Assembly (NCBI GenBank): GCA_033398695.1
Contig: CM065802.1
Coordinates: 210,199,096-210,263,095 of the forward strand
Origin: Orobanche coerulescens
Lineage: Eukaryota > Streptophyta > Magnoliopsida > Lamiales > Orobanchaceae
Length of the DNA stretch: 64,000 nt
Reading direction: 5' to 3'
Below are positions 1 to 10,717 of this stretch, piece after piece. The notes under the pieces were generated by a model. The model had not been told where the DNA came from, made no database searches, and worked only from the letters and a program-made list of their open reading frames with translations. Position 1 is the stretch's first letter, and every line of letters starts with the position of its first letter. The position numbers were made by a program, and so were the translations under genes.

Positions 1-897
1 TGAAAGAATTACCTCTTGAAGATACAAGTACTTTAATCCGAAGAACACGCGTAAAAACGACTATCCAAGCTTCCCAAATGATTGAAGGTGATGAAAATAC
101 ACACTCAAATGATAATTGATGAAGAAATCTCTCCCTCAAGTTATTCTCTCTCGGTTGCAGGTGAATAAGATGGAAAAAAATGGAAGAAATGAGCTCAAAA
201 TGCTCAAAAAATGAATTTATAGGGGTTGACTCGGCAGCCAGACTCGACCGTGCCCGCCTGACACGGTCGCGGCGCGCATCTGGCCGGCAGGGACTCGACC
301 GTGTCCTGCTTGACACGGTCGCGGCGCGAAGGGGCCTACCGACAGTGACCCGTCCGCGGCGCCAAGATTGACTCGACCGTGTCCCGCACACGGCCGGGCC
401 TCGGGCGCATTTGCTCGCCTATCCGGAAGTGCGACTGGCCGCGCTGCGAGCGACGGCCGGGTCCTCGAGGCGACACTCGCATTATCCGGACGAGTACGGC
501 ACGGCCGTGTCGGACGACACGACCGAACCGGTCGGCCGTGATCGCCAAAATCTGAAAAATGAGCGGGTGAGCTAAAACGACCATAACTCTCTCGTCCGGA
601 CTCCGATTGACTCACCGTTTGAACCATTGGAAAGATAACTCGATGCTCTATAATGTTGCAAAGATTTAGAATTTTTGGAGTTACCAAAAATTAATGGTGA
701 TCTAACAAAGTCGAACTCGTATGAGGAAAGTTAAAACAATGAACAATAATGATACACAACTCGAAGTTTTTCCGAACGGTGAACACGGTGAATGAATATG
801 ATTGATGAATGATTATAAATGAGTGAAAATCCACTGAGTGACAATCACCGAATGAAATTACTGAATGATAATGACTGAATTACAACCGGGTATTACA
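1..897 (-). repeat. 3' LTR of the chromovirus (truncated by window edge)
   Basis: Positions 1-897 match 6934-7825, the end of the right LTR. On the minus strand it starts TGTAATACCC at 897, directly after the polypurine tract. About 1.4 kb of this LTR lies left of the window. The two copies are nearly identical except in a GC-rich block (about 215-545 versus 7155-7480), where many small indels and substitutions cluster. Confidence 0.93.
213..545 (-). promoter_or_regulatory. U3 promoter: GC-rich palindromic block and TATA box, 3' LTR
   Basis: Read on the minus strand, a GC-rich block is followed directly by CCCTATAAATTC (about 213-224), a TATA-box match. The block repeats CGACCGTGTC and its inverted complement GACACGGTCG. 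At about 296-325 the two face each other across a 6-nt loop and could form a 10-bp stem. A U3 promoter role is inferred from position; no transcript start can be seen. Confidence 0.6.
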
Positions 898-916
898 TAC
901 ACCCCCCCTTAAAAGA
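898..916 (-). other. Polypurine tract of the chromovirus
   Basis: The minus strand reads TTTTAAGGGGGGGTGTA immediately before the LTR start TGTAATACCC. A purine run at this place primes plus-strand DNA synthesis in LTR retrotransposons. The sequence next to it (GTTTCGGGGACGAAACTC) is shared with the same position of the gag-only element at 52893. Confidence 0.85.
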
Positions 917-931
917 GTTTCGTCCCCGAAA

Positions 932-2743
932 CTAAGGGTCAAACAACTCGGGATAACACTCCCGCATATTCTCCTCGGTTTCCCAAGTGGCCTCTTCGAC
1001 TCCGTGTCTAGACCACTGAATCTTGACCAAAGGGATCGTCTTATTTCTCAACTGTTTGATTCGCCGCTCTAAGACTCGTATAGGACGCTCCTCATATGAG
1101 TGGTCGTCGGCGATTTCGATTTCGTCGAACTGCAGTATGTGACTCGGGTCGGCAACATACTTTCGCAACTGAGAGACATGAAACACATTATGAATTCGGC
1201 TCAACACCGGAGGTAAAGCCAATCGATAAGCTAACTCGCCTACTCGATCCAAAATCTCAAACGGTCCAATGAATCTCGGACTCAACTTTCCCCTCTTCCC
1301 AAAACGGAAGATACCACGACTCGGGGATACCTTGACCAACACATGGTCACCAGCCTCGAACTCTAATGGTCGACGACGGTTATCTGCATATGATTTCTGT
1401 CGACTCTGAGCGGTCAACAAACGACTCTTGATCAAAGCTACCTTTTCCCGGGCGGCTATAAGCATATCGGGCTCGGTGCCGATTGATTCTGACAAGTCAT
1501 CCCAGCACAAAGGAGAGCGACAACGACGACCGTACAAGGCCTCGTAAGGTGCCATCTTAATGGAAGCATGCCAACTATTATTATACGTGAACTCGATCAA
1601 TGGTAGTTGGGCTTCCCAATCGTCCTTCCAATCGAGGACGCATGCCCTCAACATGTCCTCTAATGTCTGTATAGTCCTCTCTGATTGTCCGTCGGACTGA
1701 GGATGAAAGGCGGTACTGAGATTGAGCTGAGTTCCCATAGCACGATGAACTGATTTCCAAAAATGTGACACAAATCGTCCGTCACGATCGGAAACGATAC
1801 TCTTAGGAGTACCGTGCAGTCTTACTATCTCCTTGATGAATAACTGGGCCAGTCTCTCGGGACCCCACGTATCCTTGATCTCAAGGAAATGAGCTGATTT
1901 AGTTAAGCAGTCCACAATCACCCAGATCGTATTCATGCCACGACGACTCGTCGGCAAACTCGAGATGAAATCCATAGAAATGTCTTCCCACTTCCACTCT
2001 GGAATAGGAAGAGTTTTCAGCATACCCGCCGGTCGTTGATGTTCAATCTTGACTTGTTGGCAAGTTAAGCATCTCGAAACAAATTCCGCGACTTCTCGCT
2101 TCATATTACTCCACCAGTAATTTTGTTTCAAGTCTTTGTACATCTTGCTGGACCCCAGATGAACAGAATAAGGGGTAGCATGAGCTTCTCTCAAAATAGA
2201 GTTTTTCAACTCGTCATTTGCCGGTACGCACAACCGGTTCTTAAACCTCAAAAGTCCATCCTCGTGGACCACGAATCCAGGGGCTTTCCCCTGAGCCACA
2301 TCTTCACGGATGCGCATCAGTGCTGGGTCTGAACTCTGATTCTCTCTGATTACCTCCTCAAGTGACGATGATATCGCTAACATACAAAGTTGTCCCTGAA
2401 CTCGCTGAAGCCAGACCTCGATCTCGGGTCTAAGGAATTCCTGTTGAAGCTTCTTCTGAACTGTTAAACGAGCAAGCATCTGCTCCTGCACGGACTTACG
2501 ACTCAAGGCGTCGGCGACAACGTTCGCCTTGCCCGGGTGGTAAAGGATCTCAATATCATAATCCTTGATTAGTTCTAACCACCGCCTCTGTCGCATATTT
2601 AACTCCTTCTGAGTAAATATATACTTTAAACTCTTATGATTGGTGAATATCTGACAGGTAACGCCATACAGATAATGACGCCAAATTTCCAACGCGAAAA
2701 CCACGGTTGCTAGCTCCAGATCGTGGGTTGGATAATTGACCAA
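932..2743 (-). pseudogene. Chromovirus pol 3' part: partial RNase H, integrase, chromodomain
   Basis: This is one open frame of 603 residues. It begins inside RNase H ([10 protein letters not shown], then TNHKSL where the family normally has TDHKSL, and ADALSRK). Next come an integrase HHCC zinc-binding region (HLGSSKMY, then CLTCQQVK) and the D,D-35-E core with Asp in SMDFISSLP, Asp in VSDRDGRF and Glu in [12 protein letters not shown] module ([13 protein letters not shown]) and a chromodomain-like tail ([17 protein letters not shown]) follow. The integrase would join element cDNA to chromatin, and chromodomains bind modified histones. An in-frame stop lies just upstream, where the RT-RNase H connection has been deleted, so the integrase region is complete but cut off from the rest of pol. 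The Asp-to-Asn change in RNase H hits a position normally needed for metal binding. Confidence 0.92.
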
Positions 2744-3520
2744 CTAATCCGAGGAAACATCGGATTTACTTAATATCTTTCGGAGGTTGCCAATCTCGGA
2801 TAGCCTCCGTCTTCTGAGGGTCGACACGAACTCTGTCAGATGAAATTACATGTCCGAGAAAGTCACTTCGGACCTCCAGAACTCAATTTGGAAAACTTTC
2901 CATAAAGTTGCTCTCGTCTCAACACGTCGAGAACCTGATGAAGATGAACCTCGTATTCCTCTCGGCTACGAGAATAAATCAAAATGTCGTCGATGAAGAA
3001 AACAACAAACTGATCCAAAAAGTCGATGAAAACCCGATTCATTAACCCCCATGAATACCACAGGTGCAATAGTTAGCCCGAACGGCATAACTACGAACTC
3101 ATAGTGACCATAGCGTGTATGAAACGCTGTCCTCGCGATATCCAACTCTCGAATCCATGGCTGGTGATATCCAGATCTTAAGTCGATCTTGGAAAATACT
3201 GAAGCTCCCTGAAGTTGATCTAAAAGATTATCAATACGAGGTAAAGGATACTACTCTTGATCATGACCCTGTTCAACTCCTAGTAATTAATACACACACG
3301 AGACGAGCCATCCTTCTCCTTGACAGATCACACTGGTGCTCCTCACGGGGACACAATCGGTCGGAGATAACCTTTCTCGAACTATTCCTCAAGTTGAATC
3401 TTCAACTCCTGCATTACAGTCGGGTCATCCGATACGGTGCCTTCGATAAAGGGGACGACTGGCTCCAACTCACTCCTGAATTCCCTTACTCTATGTGAAG
3501 GCAACCAGATAACTCGTCTG
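2744..3520 (-). pseudogene. Reverse transcriptase fragment of the chromovirus
   Basis: On the minus strand, starting near 3520, translated pieces match the Ty3/gypsy RT order: a DELSGLPSH-like lead-in, a GYHQP segment after [44 protein letters not shown] with the FIDD active site (about 2990-3010), and then [20 protein letters not shown]. The frame changes several times, and one shift separates the MPFGLT block from the LMNRVF block. Downstream, the text jumps from a FLGL-type motif straight into RNase H NYPTHDL. This indicates a deletion of the connection domain and of the first RNase H catalytic Asp. It is not functional. Confidence 0.85.
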
Positions 3521-3539
3521 GAAATACATCGTCAATCGA

Positions 3540-3910
3540 TGACAATGATACCACGAATGATTGAACATTTCGATTGCCCTAGAATGGTCAATCGATAAAA
3601 GAGGTACCAATAATGATTGAACAACTCGATTGCCTTAGAAAGGTCAATCGATGAAGATGATACAATGAATGTTTGAATAACTCGATTGTCTTAGAAAGGC
3701 CAATCGATGGAAATGATGGAATGAATGATTGAATAACTCGATTGCCCTAGAAAGGCCAATCGATGGAAATGATACAATGAATGATTGAATAACTCGATTG
3801 CCCTAGAAAGGCCAATCGATGAAAATGATACAATGAATGATTGAATAACTCGATTGCCTTAGAAAGGCCAATCGATGAGAATGATACAATGAATGATTGA
3901 ATAGTTCGAT
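3540..3910. repeat. 56-bp tandem repeat with hairpin core
   Basis: About 6.5 copies of a 56-bp unit lie head to tail; for example, the same 10-mer starts at 3721, 3777 and 3833. Each unit contains TCGATTGCCCTAGAAAGG followed by CCAATCGA, so TCGATTG and CAATCGA face each other and could form a short hairpin. The outermost left copies are more diverged. The array sits where protease and the gag-pol junction would be expected, and may have replaced them. Confidence 0.9.
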
Positions 3911-4198
3911 TGCGGAATTTCTCTGCTTTCGCCATAATAGAAATTCTATTGGAACAACGGGGATTACTTCCCTGAAGCACACATTCGACGACCAACGACG
4001 GAAAGATAGCGACCAAACGCTAACAAATACTGAGGACAGTATCAAGACGGTTAAACCAACTAATACCGAAATTACATCGTCCTAAGATAAATTCACCACG
4101 ATTAGATCCATTAACCAATCGCGGTCATTAAGTAGGACTATCCCGAATTAAGTCTATTCAAGCATGATTCGAAAATGAATGAATGCGGTGTACCAGCA
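3911..4198. other. Unassigned spacer between repeat array and gag
   Basis: I see no conserved retroelement domain on either strand here. The segment lies between the 56-bp repeats and the gag remnant and may be degenerate protease-region or LTR-derived sequence. Confidence 0.5.
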
Positions 4199-4980
4199 TC
4201 AAAAGGTACACACAAGTTGAAATAAAATTACGAGTATACCTGAAATCATTCGGGCCACCGGATCGTCGATCCTCCTCATCATATGAATCTGGGACTTGCC
4301 GGTCCCCGAACCGGACGCTCCCGTCTGATAAATACGAGCTCCAACTCTATTTGCTTCCATTGTCTTAAACGACGATGACAAAGCAGTCTGATTCTGAAAC
4401 GCTGGTTGCTTCGGGGCCTGAGATACCGCCGGAGCCGACTTGGAGTCCTTTCGGCAAAAACGGGCCTTATGCCCAAAATTCCCACAATTATAGCACGTGA
4501 TAGACGGTTTCGCATACACTCGGCTGAAATGACCCGCTGCCCACAATTGAAACAGGTGATGGCCGAACTGGCCGCTCGGGAATGAGATCCCGCACGATTA
4601 TGCGCCGTAAGAGGTCGCTCAGAAACGATAGGACTCACACGAGGCTTCTTGAAGGTTGACTGACCGCCTTCGGATTGATTACGCTTCGTTGATTTCTTGC
4701 TGACAAATGAAGGTTGTTGTTCAGTACTTTCCTTAGCAGCTGGCTCATACGGGAGAGTTCTCTCGATTAATCCGGCCAAAGTGGCGCAATGATGATTGTG
4801 CAACTGCACATGGGTCATCATGGCCTGCATAAAAGTGAGTGGATCAACCCGAACATCTTACGATCGAGCGAGTCTGAGCACGATTTCGGCAACAGTGATT
4901 ATTTCTGTTTCGGTCCGCACCGCGCCTCTCCCCGTGCATCTCTCGACTCTCTCCATACGGAAGTATGAAGGTCGCATAAT
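4199..4980 (-). pseudogene. Chromovirus gag remnant with two zinc knuckles
   Basis: Minus-strand pieces in two frames give a basic linker (KKPRVSPIVSERPL), then CFNCGQ and, after a frameshift near 4550, CYNCGNFGHKARFC. The second is a complete CX2CX4HX4C knuckle. Such knuckles in Gag bind the packaged RNA. A short start-like segment (reading MERVERCTGRG near 4957) precedes the region, but the large matrix/capsid part typical of Tekay-type Gag is absent. The gene is therefore both deleted and frameshifted. Confidence 0.8.
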
Positions 4981-5497
4981 GATTATATTTCCCGCATGAT
5001 TATCACGTTATGATTACGTCATGAGATGATGAAAATGAGTATACATGCTCTAACTTAGTGATTATATGAATGATTTACTGAAGTTACATGATTATCTGAT
5101 GAAATTCTTGAAATGATTATCTTGAATAACTTAACAAGATTGATAATATGATCATCCAGATTGACAACTGAGTAATGAAATGAATTGAGTAATTAATGAG
5201 TTAACATGATCGTCCTGATTATTAACTGAGTAATGAAATGAATTAAGTGATTGATGAGTTAATATGATCGTCCCGATCATAATGAATGATGATGTTTGAG
5301 GATTGTTAAATGATGAATGATGAATGAATGACTATTGCCAGAAATTATACCATGGCGTTAGAAGTCTTACAGTTCTTTCGGTCTGATTGGCTCTAAGATT
5401 CCGCACGAGTCACACGTGACGCGAAAGTCCAATGATACTAGTCCGATGACGATGATTTCAAATGAGACATGACTCGGAAGGTAGTATTCAAAACCAC
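4981..5497 (-). other. 5' leader of the chromovirus
   Basis: This is AT-rich DNA between the primer binding site and the gag remnant, with many short runs built on ATGAATGA and TGATTA. No open frame is convincing. Its position fits an untranslated leader. Confidence 0.6.
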
Positions 5498-5509
5498 GCT
5501 CCGATACCA
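5498..5509 (-). other. Primer binding site (initiator tRNA-Met type)
   Basis: The minus strand reads TGGTATCGGAGC a few bases after the LTR end TGTTACA. It differs by one base from TGGTATCAGAGC, the standard plant initiator tRNA-Met complement. Confidence 0.88.
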
Positions 5510-5513
5510 ACTC

Positions 5514-7825
5514 TGTAACACCCCAAACTAGGCGGATATTACAGTGCCGTAGATCCCCAACTGGGACCCACTGTGCAAATGAAAATGAATGAATTACACA
5601 AGATAAATGTAGTACCGAACTACATTACAACAATAATTACTCCGATGAGGAGTTTAATTACAACACACCAGACAATACGAATACTAGTGTATTTTATATG
5701 AAGATAAAATACACAACACCGAATGAAACGGAGTATTCAAATGAAAGTCTCAGCTGAAAATAAAGGACAATAACATGAATAATCAAAGATCGGGGCCCCT
5801 ACTAGTATCACTAGGACTCCTCGACATCAACATGCTATTCCCGTGCGTTTGCCTTGCCATGACACGAAAAACAAAATCCCCAAACAGGTCGATTACAAAG
5901 AATAACAATCCTCAAGGGTTGAAAATACGAAATTATGATTAATCAAGTTATGAAATATTCTTAGTTATGAATTACGTGAAGAGGAGTATCATAGTACGCC
6001 CGTAATGTTACGTGTAAGTGTACAACACCCGTCCGTGTGCCTAATTAGTCTCACGGTGTAACGCTTTCCCGTGTGCGGTCTAATGTATCGGTGAACCCAA
6101 TACAATAACCATCGTGTGCCCGACTAAAAATTCCACATACCACACCCGGCCACGCAATATGAACCCAGAAGGTCATATGAACGAGAATGACCGTAATGAA
6201 TATCAATGAATAAATAATAATCTGACAAAGTCAAGAATGACTCACCGAGATGAGGGTAATAATGAAATGAATGATAGCTCAACGAAAAGATTGGAACCGT
6301 CGTTCCTTATGACTGAAGTGATTAATTGACATTAACAAGTTTTAATATGATTAATACAATGATGAATGAGTTATGATTATGAATGATCAACAACAAAAGG
6401 TATGAATATCCTTTTAACCGAGTAAGAATTAACTTACTAAATACCGATGAAGAAAGTCCTTCCACGAACAAATGTCCTAAATGAAGTGTCGGTCGCACGA
6501 ACAACCTTAATTCAATACAATTACCGACAATCCGATCAATATACGAATCAAACACGAATATAACGAACTCAAAACGTCGATACGACTAAACCAAGTCTAT
6601 AGAGAGATTAAATCAAACACGTTGTGTCCAAACTCCGATTGTTTACAATCAAACCTCAATATACCAATATCAAAATCCCCAAGAAGTGTTTCAAACCAAC
6701 GAAACATCTCCAATACGATCAATAATCCGTTATGAATATCCAAAAATGTGATTATAACAACAATTAGTCGAAAATCCCCAATTCCAACTCGATATTCAAG
6801 GTGTTCTTGAATAATCCCTCAATAATCCAATGAATCCTTATACAAACTCATAATCATATACATATCCCTTCATATAACATGATTATAACGTCCAAAACAT
6901 CATATCTCAACACAAAATCGAAGTCCAAAGTGTTGAAAGAATTACCTCTTGAAGATACAAGTACTTTAATCCGAAGAACACGCGTAAAAACGACTATCCA
7001 AGCTTCCCAAATGATTGAAGGTGATGAAAATACACACTCAAATGATAATTTATGAAGAAATCTCTCCCTCAAGTTATTCTCTCTCGGTTGCAGGTGAAGA
7101 AGATGGAAAAAAAATGGAAGAAATGAGCTCAAAATGCTCAAAAAATGAATTTATAGGCCGACTCGCGGCTGACTCGGCCGTGCACGCCGACACGGTCGCG
7201 GCGCGCATCTGGCCGGCAGGACTCGACCGTGTCTCGCTTGACACGGTCGCGCGCGAAGGGGCCTACCGACAAGGACCCGTCCGCGGCGCTCGGCATTGAC
7301 TCACCGTGTCCCGGCACACGGTCGGGCCTCTGGGCAGTTACAGCCTATCCGGAAGGGTGCGACTGCCGCGCTGCATTTACACGGCCGGTCCCGAGGCGAA
7401 CACTTCGCATTATCCGACGAGTACGGCACGGGCCGTGTCGGACGACACGACCGAGTCCGGTCGGCCGTGATCGCCAAAATCGAAAAATGAGCGGGTGAGC
7501 TAAACCGACCATAACTCTCTCGTCCGGACTCCGATTGACTCACCGTTTGAACCATTGGAAAGATAACTCGATGCTCTATAATATTGCAAAGATTTAGAAT
7601 TTTTGGAGTTACCAAAAATTAATGGTGATCTAACAAAGTCGAACTCGTATGAGGAAAGTTAAAACAATGAACAATAATGATACACAACTCGAAGTTTTTC
7701 CGAACGGTGAACACGGTGAATGAATATGATTGATGAATGATTATAAATGAGTGAAAATCCACTGAGTGACAATCACCGAATGAAATTACTGAATGATAAT
7801 GACTGAATTACAACCGGGTATTACA
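5514..7825 (-). repeat. 5' LTR of the chromovirus (full length, 2312 bp)
   Basis: On the plus strand it runs from TGTAACACCCC (5514) to GGGTATTACA (7825), with the inverted TG...CA ends of LTRs. Its last 892 bp match positions 1-897. Parts of it are recognisably homologous to the LTR of the gag-only element at 49086; for example, the phrase GTCCTTCCACGA occurs in both. This suggests related chromovirus families. Confidence 0.93.
7148..7480 (-). promoter_or_regulatory. U3 palindromic block and TATA box, 5' LTR
   Basis: Same layout as in the 3' LTR: inverted CGACCGTGTC / GACACGGTCG units upstream of CCTATAAATT (7148-7157) on the minus strand. As the promoter of the 5' LTR it would drive the genomic RNA. 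The block differs from its partner at 215-545 far more than the rest of the LTR does. Confidence 0.6.
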
Positions 7826-8493
7826 CTAAAGTCCAAGGAAGATGCTGGTTGTCGGGCTAAAGTCCAAGGAAGAGGCTGGCACAGCTGGGCGGTCCAATAA
7901 GGAGCCATCACGTGTCCGGAATCAGTCAACATGTGGCCCTACTGACAAGCTTTCGGCGGCTTGTCGGCTGGTGGAGAGATTCTGCCAGGCTGTGGTCAAT
8001 GGCCCGAGATTCGCGGATCTTGTCTCGGCCCTTGCACGTGGTGCCAGTCTTGAGGCTCGGCCTTCGCCGACTGGATGGCCATCGGTGGTGATCGACATGA
8101 GGCGGTCGTCCCTGGATGGTCATCGGAGGTCGCCATTGGCCAGTTGTCGAGGGTCGGCATCGGTCGGTCACCAAGTGTAGGTCGGCAAGATGCCGAGAGA
8201 GGATCGCCCGCTCGTCGGTCGCCGTGAGTCTGGCCGCCGAATACCGAGAGGGGATCGTCCATTAGTAGATCGCTGTGGCCGCCGAGTATCGAGAGGCGAT
8301 CGTATCCGAGGTTGATCGCTCGATACCGGGACTTGTCTTGGGGCCTTGATTGCTTGATCTAGCATGTCCGTCGGGTTAAGGCTCGGTCGCACGGTCGCCG
8401 ATCGCAGATCCGCCTTGGTCGCTCAGCGGTGACTCTGGCCGCCCGACCTCTTAGGCGATCGCCGGTCGGAAGGTGTTAATTCTTGACACAACA
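7826..8493 (-). repeat. Array LTR1 (partial, interrupted by the chromovirus)
   Basis: It matches about 11240-11912 of LTR2 and begins abruptly after the chromovirus end. It carries the left-group haplotype (TTGATTGCTTGATC near 8344). The missing portion should lie left of the window beyond the chromovirus, ending in a copy of the 5 bp at 7826-7830 (CTAAA) if the insertion made a standard duplication. Confidence 0.9.
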
Positions 8494-9319
8494 ATTGCCC
8501 CCCAGCTTGCTCCTATGTTGAAGACATGGGGCGAGGTGGTTCTTGCTGGCGATCGTGTTCGGATGAGGACGGGCGATCTGAGCTGACTTAGGATTCGGAC
8601 TTGGGCTATCATGGTCGATTGGCTAGCTATCTTTCGGTCTTGTACCTGCAAAAACAACATTGGCCGATCTCCCATGGAAACTTTGGTGGTTTCGCTTTGT
8701 TTGAGGAATCGTGCACAGTCGCGGAGATCGATGGACCGACTCCATGACCGTGTCTTGGTGCGCGAAGACATTGAGTGTCTCGTGACTCACTTTATTATGA
8801 GGGTCCTCCGTTAGGCTGCGCCTCGCCTCGTATTTAAACGAAGGGCGTGCGGTCTCGGTCTAGAGGAGCCCTTGCGCAAGCGGCGTCGGATGAATCAACT
8901 CCACGCCCGCGGCTTGTTAGCTCTGCTTCCACCTCGGCCACCATGGAGATGGCCGACCTCGACGGTGTACGTTGAGATGGGGTTGTGGCATGTGTCCACC
9001 GACATGTTGGAGAGCTCGACTACGCCGGCCTCGTATTTAAACGAAGGGCGGGCGATCTCGGCCGAAAGGGACCTTGCATGGCCGGGCAATGCCCATCGAT
9101 TGCCAGACCATGGCTTTATGATGTGTGGTGGAGGCGATCTCGTGCCTTAGTCCGTCATGTTATATCTTTGGATCAGAGATGGCGATCGTGTCCACCGGGT
9201 TCTTGATGATGTAGCGATCCGCCGAAGATCGGCGATCGCCGCCAACCGATCGCTTTATTCGTAGGTCGACATCGGCGATCGGGCGGCGGCTAGTCCTCAT
9301 TTAAAATGGATCAGAGGGG

Positions 9320-10594
9320 ATCGAGTCCTCCGGCTCACGGGTAGTAGCGATCGGGCCGGGAGACTCGGAGGTCGCAGACGGCGCCGATCGCTCTATTCCT
9401 AGCCGAGAAGAAGCCTTTGCACGACAGGAAATCTGCGGCTCTAGCCCGGAAGGCTGCGTAGGTCGTCGGCAGGGTCTTCGTGAGATGCCTGAACATAGGC
9501 GAGAAGCCCAGAAAACCTCCTAGGACCGCGTAGAGGGCGGTCTCATCGGTTACGGGCTCGCCGTTGAGGATGATCACGTCTACCCGGTCGATGTAGTCCA
9601 AGTCGGACTCTTCTTCTCCATGCCTGATTTGCATCATGCGATGGCGACCTTCTGGCCGGGCGACCCTGGTGGCGAAGTGTTCCGTGAAGACGTGCGCCAG
9701 CTCGTTAAAGGAGCCAATGGACCGAGGTGGCAGTGAGGTGTACCACCGGTGGGCGAGGTCGTCCAGTGTCAGAGGGAACATTCGGCACCTGGTCGCGTCC
9801 GATGCCCCACACCCGGTCATGTAGATGTTGAACTTGTGCAGGTGTGTTTGGGGGTCCGATCGCCCCAGGTACACGGGTGTCTGATGAGGAACGATCTTGT
9901 GATGCACGGGGGCGAGCTCGATGTCGATCGCGAGCGGCTCGCTCGGCTCGGCGATCGTCTTCACGGCGCCTGCCCCGGATTGCAGGAGCGCTTTCACGTC
10001 GTCAATCTGACGTTGCATTGCGGCAATCGCCGTGGCTCGGCTGCTTGCGGATCGGCTTTGGGAGCGGGGGCCGAGGCGATCGCGTACCGACCTCCGGACT
10101 CCACTGCTGCCGACCTCGGGAATCTGGCGAGCGGGAGCCAGGCGGCTGGATCGCCTTGTGGGAGCCGGGTAGGCCGAGCTCCTGGTGACGGATTCGAATT
10201 CCGTCGTCTCGTAGCTGGGCCGGATCGCCGGCCGCTGTGTCGGGTCACCGCCTGTGCGATCGAAGACAGAGGTGCCCAGTGCCGAGCGCCTCTTCTTGCG
10301 TGCGACAGCCTCACAGCGATCGCTCGCCGCAATGCCTTATGCTTCCGCTGACTTCCGGCGGCGGCCAAGGGAGTGATAGCAGAGGCGCGTCGAGAGCACT
10401 CCGTCGTTCTGAAGGGCGGCTATGGCCTCTTGACCGTTCATTGTCCGAATCGATCGAGCGAGAGCTCGGGCCGCCGTCCCGGACGGATCGTGCGTCTCGA
10501 TCCGGGCGGCTACCTTCCACCATCGGCCGCGCTCGACCGGGACGGAACAGGGGACCGGCCGGGCCGGCTTTCTTCGACGCGAGGCGGAAGACAT
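9320..10594 (-). pseudogene. Array gag copy 1
   Basis: A start codon sits at 10594 (reading MSSAS). The N-terminal half is frameshifted repeatedly, while the retrotransposon Gag core is open from 10018 to 9335, including FPLTLDDLAHRWYTSLP and a FNELAHVFTEHF segment. Relative to other copies it has Lys for Gln after the HRMMQIR motif region and LGF for QGF/RGF later. No zinc knuckle is visible downstream. Confidence 0.82.
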
Positions 10595-10697
10595 GATTTG
10601 AAGGATTTCTTTGAAGTGCGGTGAGTGTCACTTCAGTATACGCCCGAGAACAGTGAGTGTTCTTGGGACGGTAGAAATAAAAGTTTGAGGGTTAGAT

Positions 10698-10715
10698 CCC
10701 CTTCTTCTAGCGCCA
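10698..10715 (-). other. Primer binding site of array unit 1
   Basis: The minus strand reads TGGCGCTAGAAGAAGGGG two bases after the LTR end. It recurs next to LTR3-LTR7. The TGGCGC start is typical of Tat-like Ty3/gypsy elements. I cannot name the matching tRNA with certainty. Confidence 0.75.
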
Positions 10716-10717
10716 AT

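Larger units (their letters stand above)
1..7825 (-). mobile_element. Ty3/gypsy chromovirus (Tekay/Del-like), internally deleted, left end outside window
   Basis: This is a minus-strand LTR retrotransposon. The right LTR (5514-7825) is the 5' LTR. It is followed on the minus strand by a primer binding site, gag remnants, a tandem-repeat spacer, a partial reverse transcriptase, a partial RNase H, an integrase with a C-terminal chromodomain, a polypurine tract and the 3' LTR (1-897, cut by the window edge). The order gag-RT-RNase H-integrase-chromodomain defines a Ty3/gypsy chromovirus. LTRs of about 2.3 kb and the style of the integrase C-terminus suggest Tekay/Del. The protease, the gag N-terminus and the RT/RNase H junction are missing, so it cannot move on its own. 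It is inserted in the leftmost LTR of the tandem array: the DNA at 7826 matches the interior of the array LTR at about 11240. Confidence 0.93.

Noticed and set aside
3540..3910. CRISPR-like array
   Set aside because: Units are contiguous with no unique spacers, and the context is a plant retrotransposon.
7842..8180. Open frame of 112 codons on the plus strand repeated in several array LTRs
   Set aside because: It is inside the LTR, antisense to the element, frameshifted in LTR3 and shows no protein motif. It is conserved only because the LTRs are copies.
9749..10351. Plus-strand open frames across the array gag regions (also 13193-13657, 16627-17295, 20047-20634, 23488-23922)
   Set aside because: They lie exactly opposite the Gag core on the minus strand and have no domain of their own. 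GC-rich sequence with few stops explains them.
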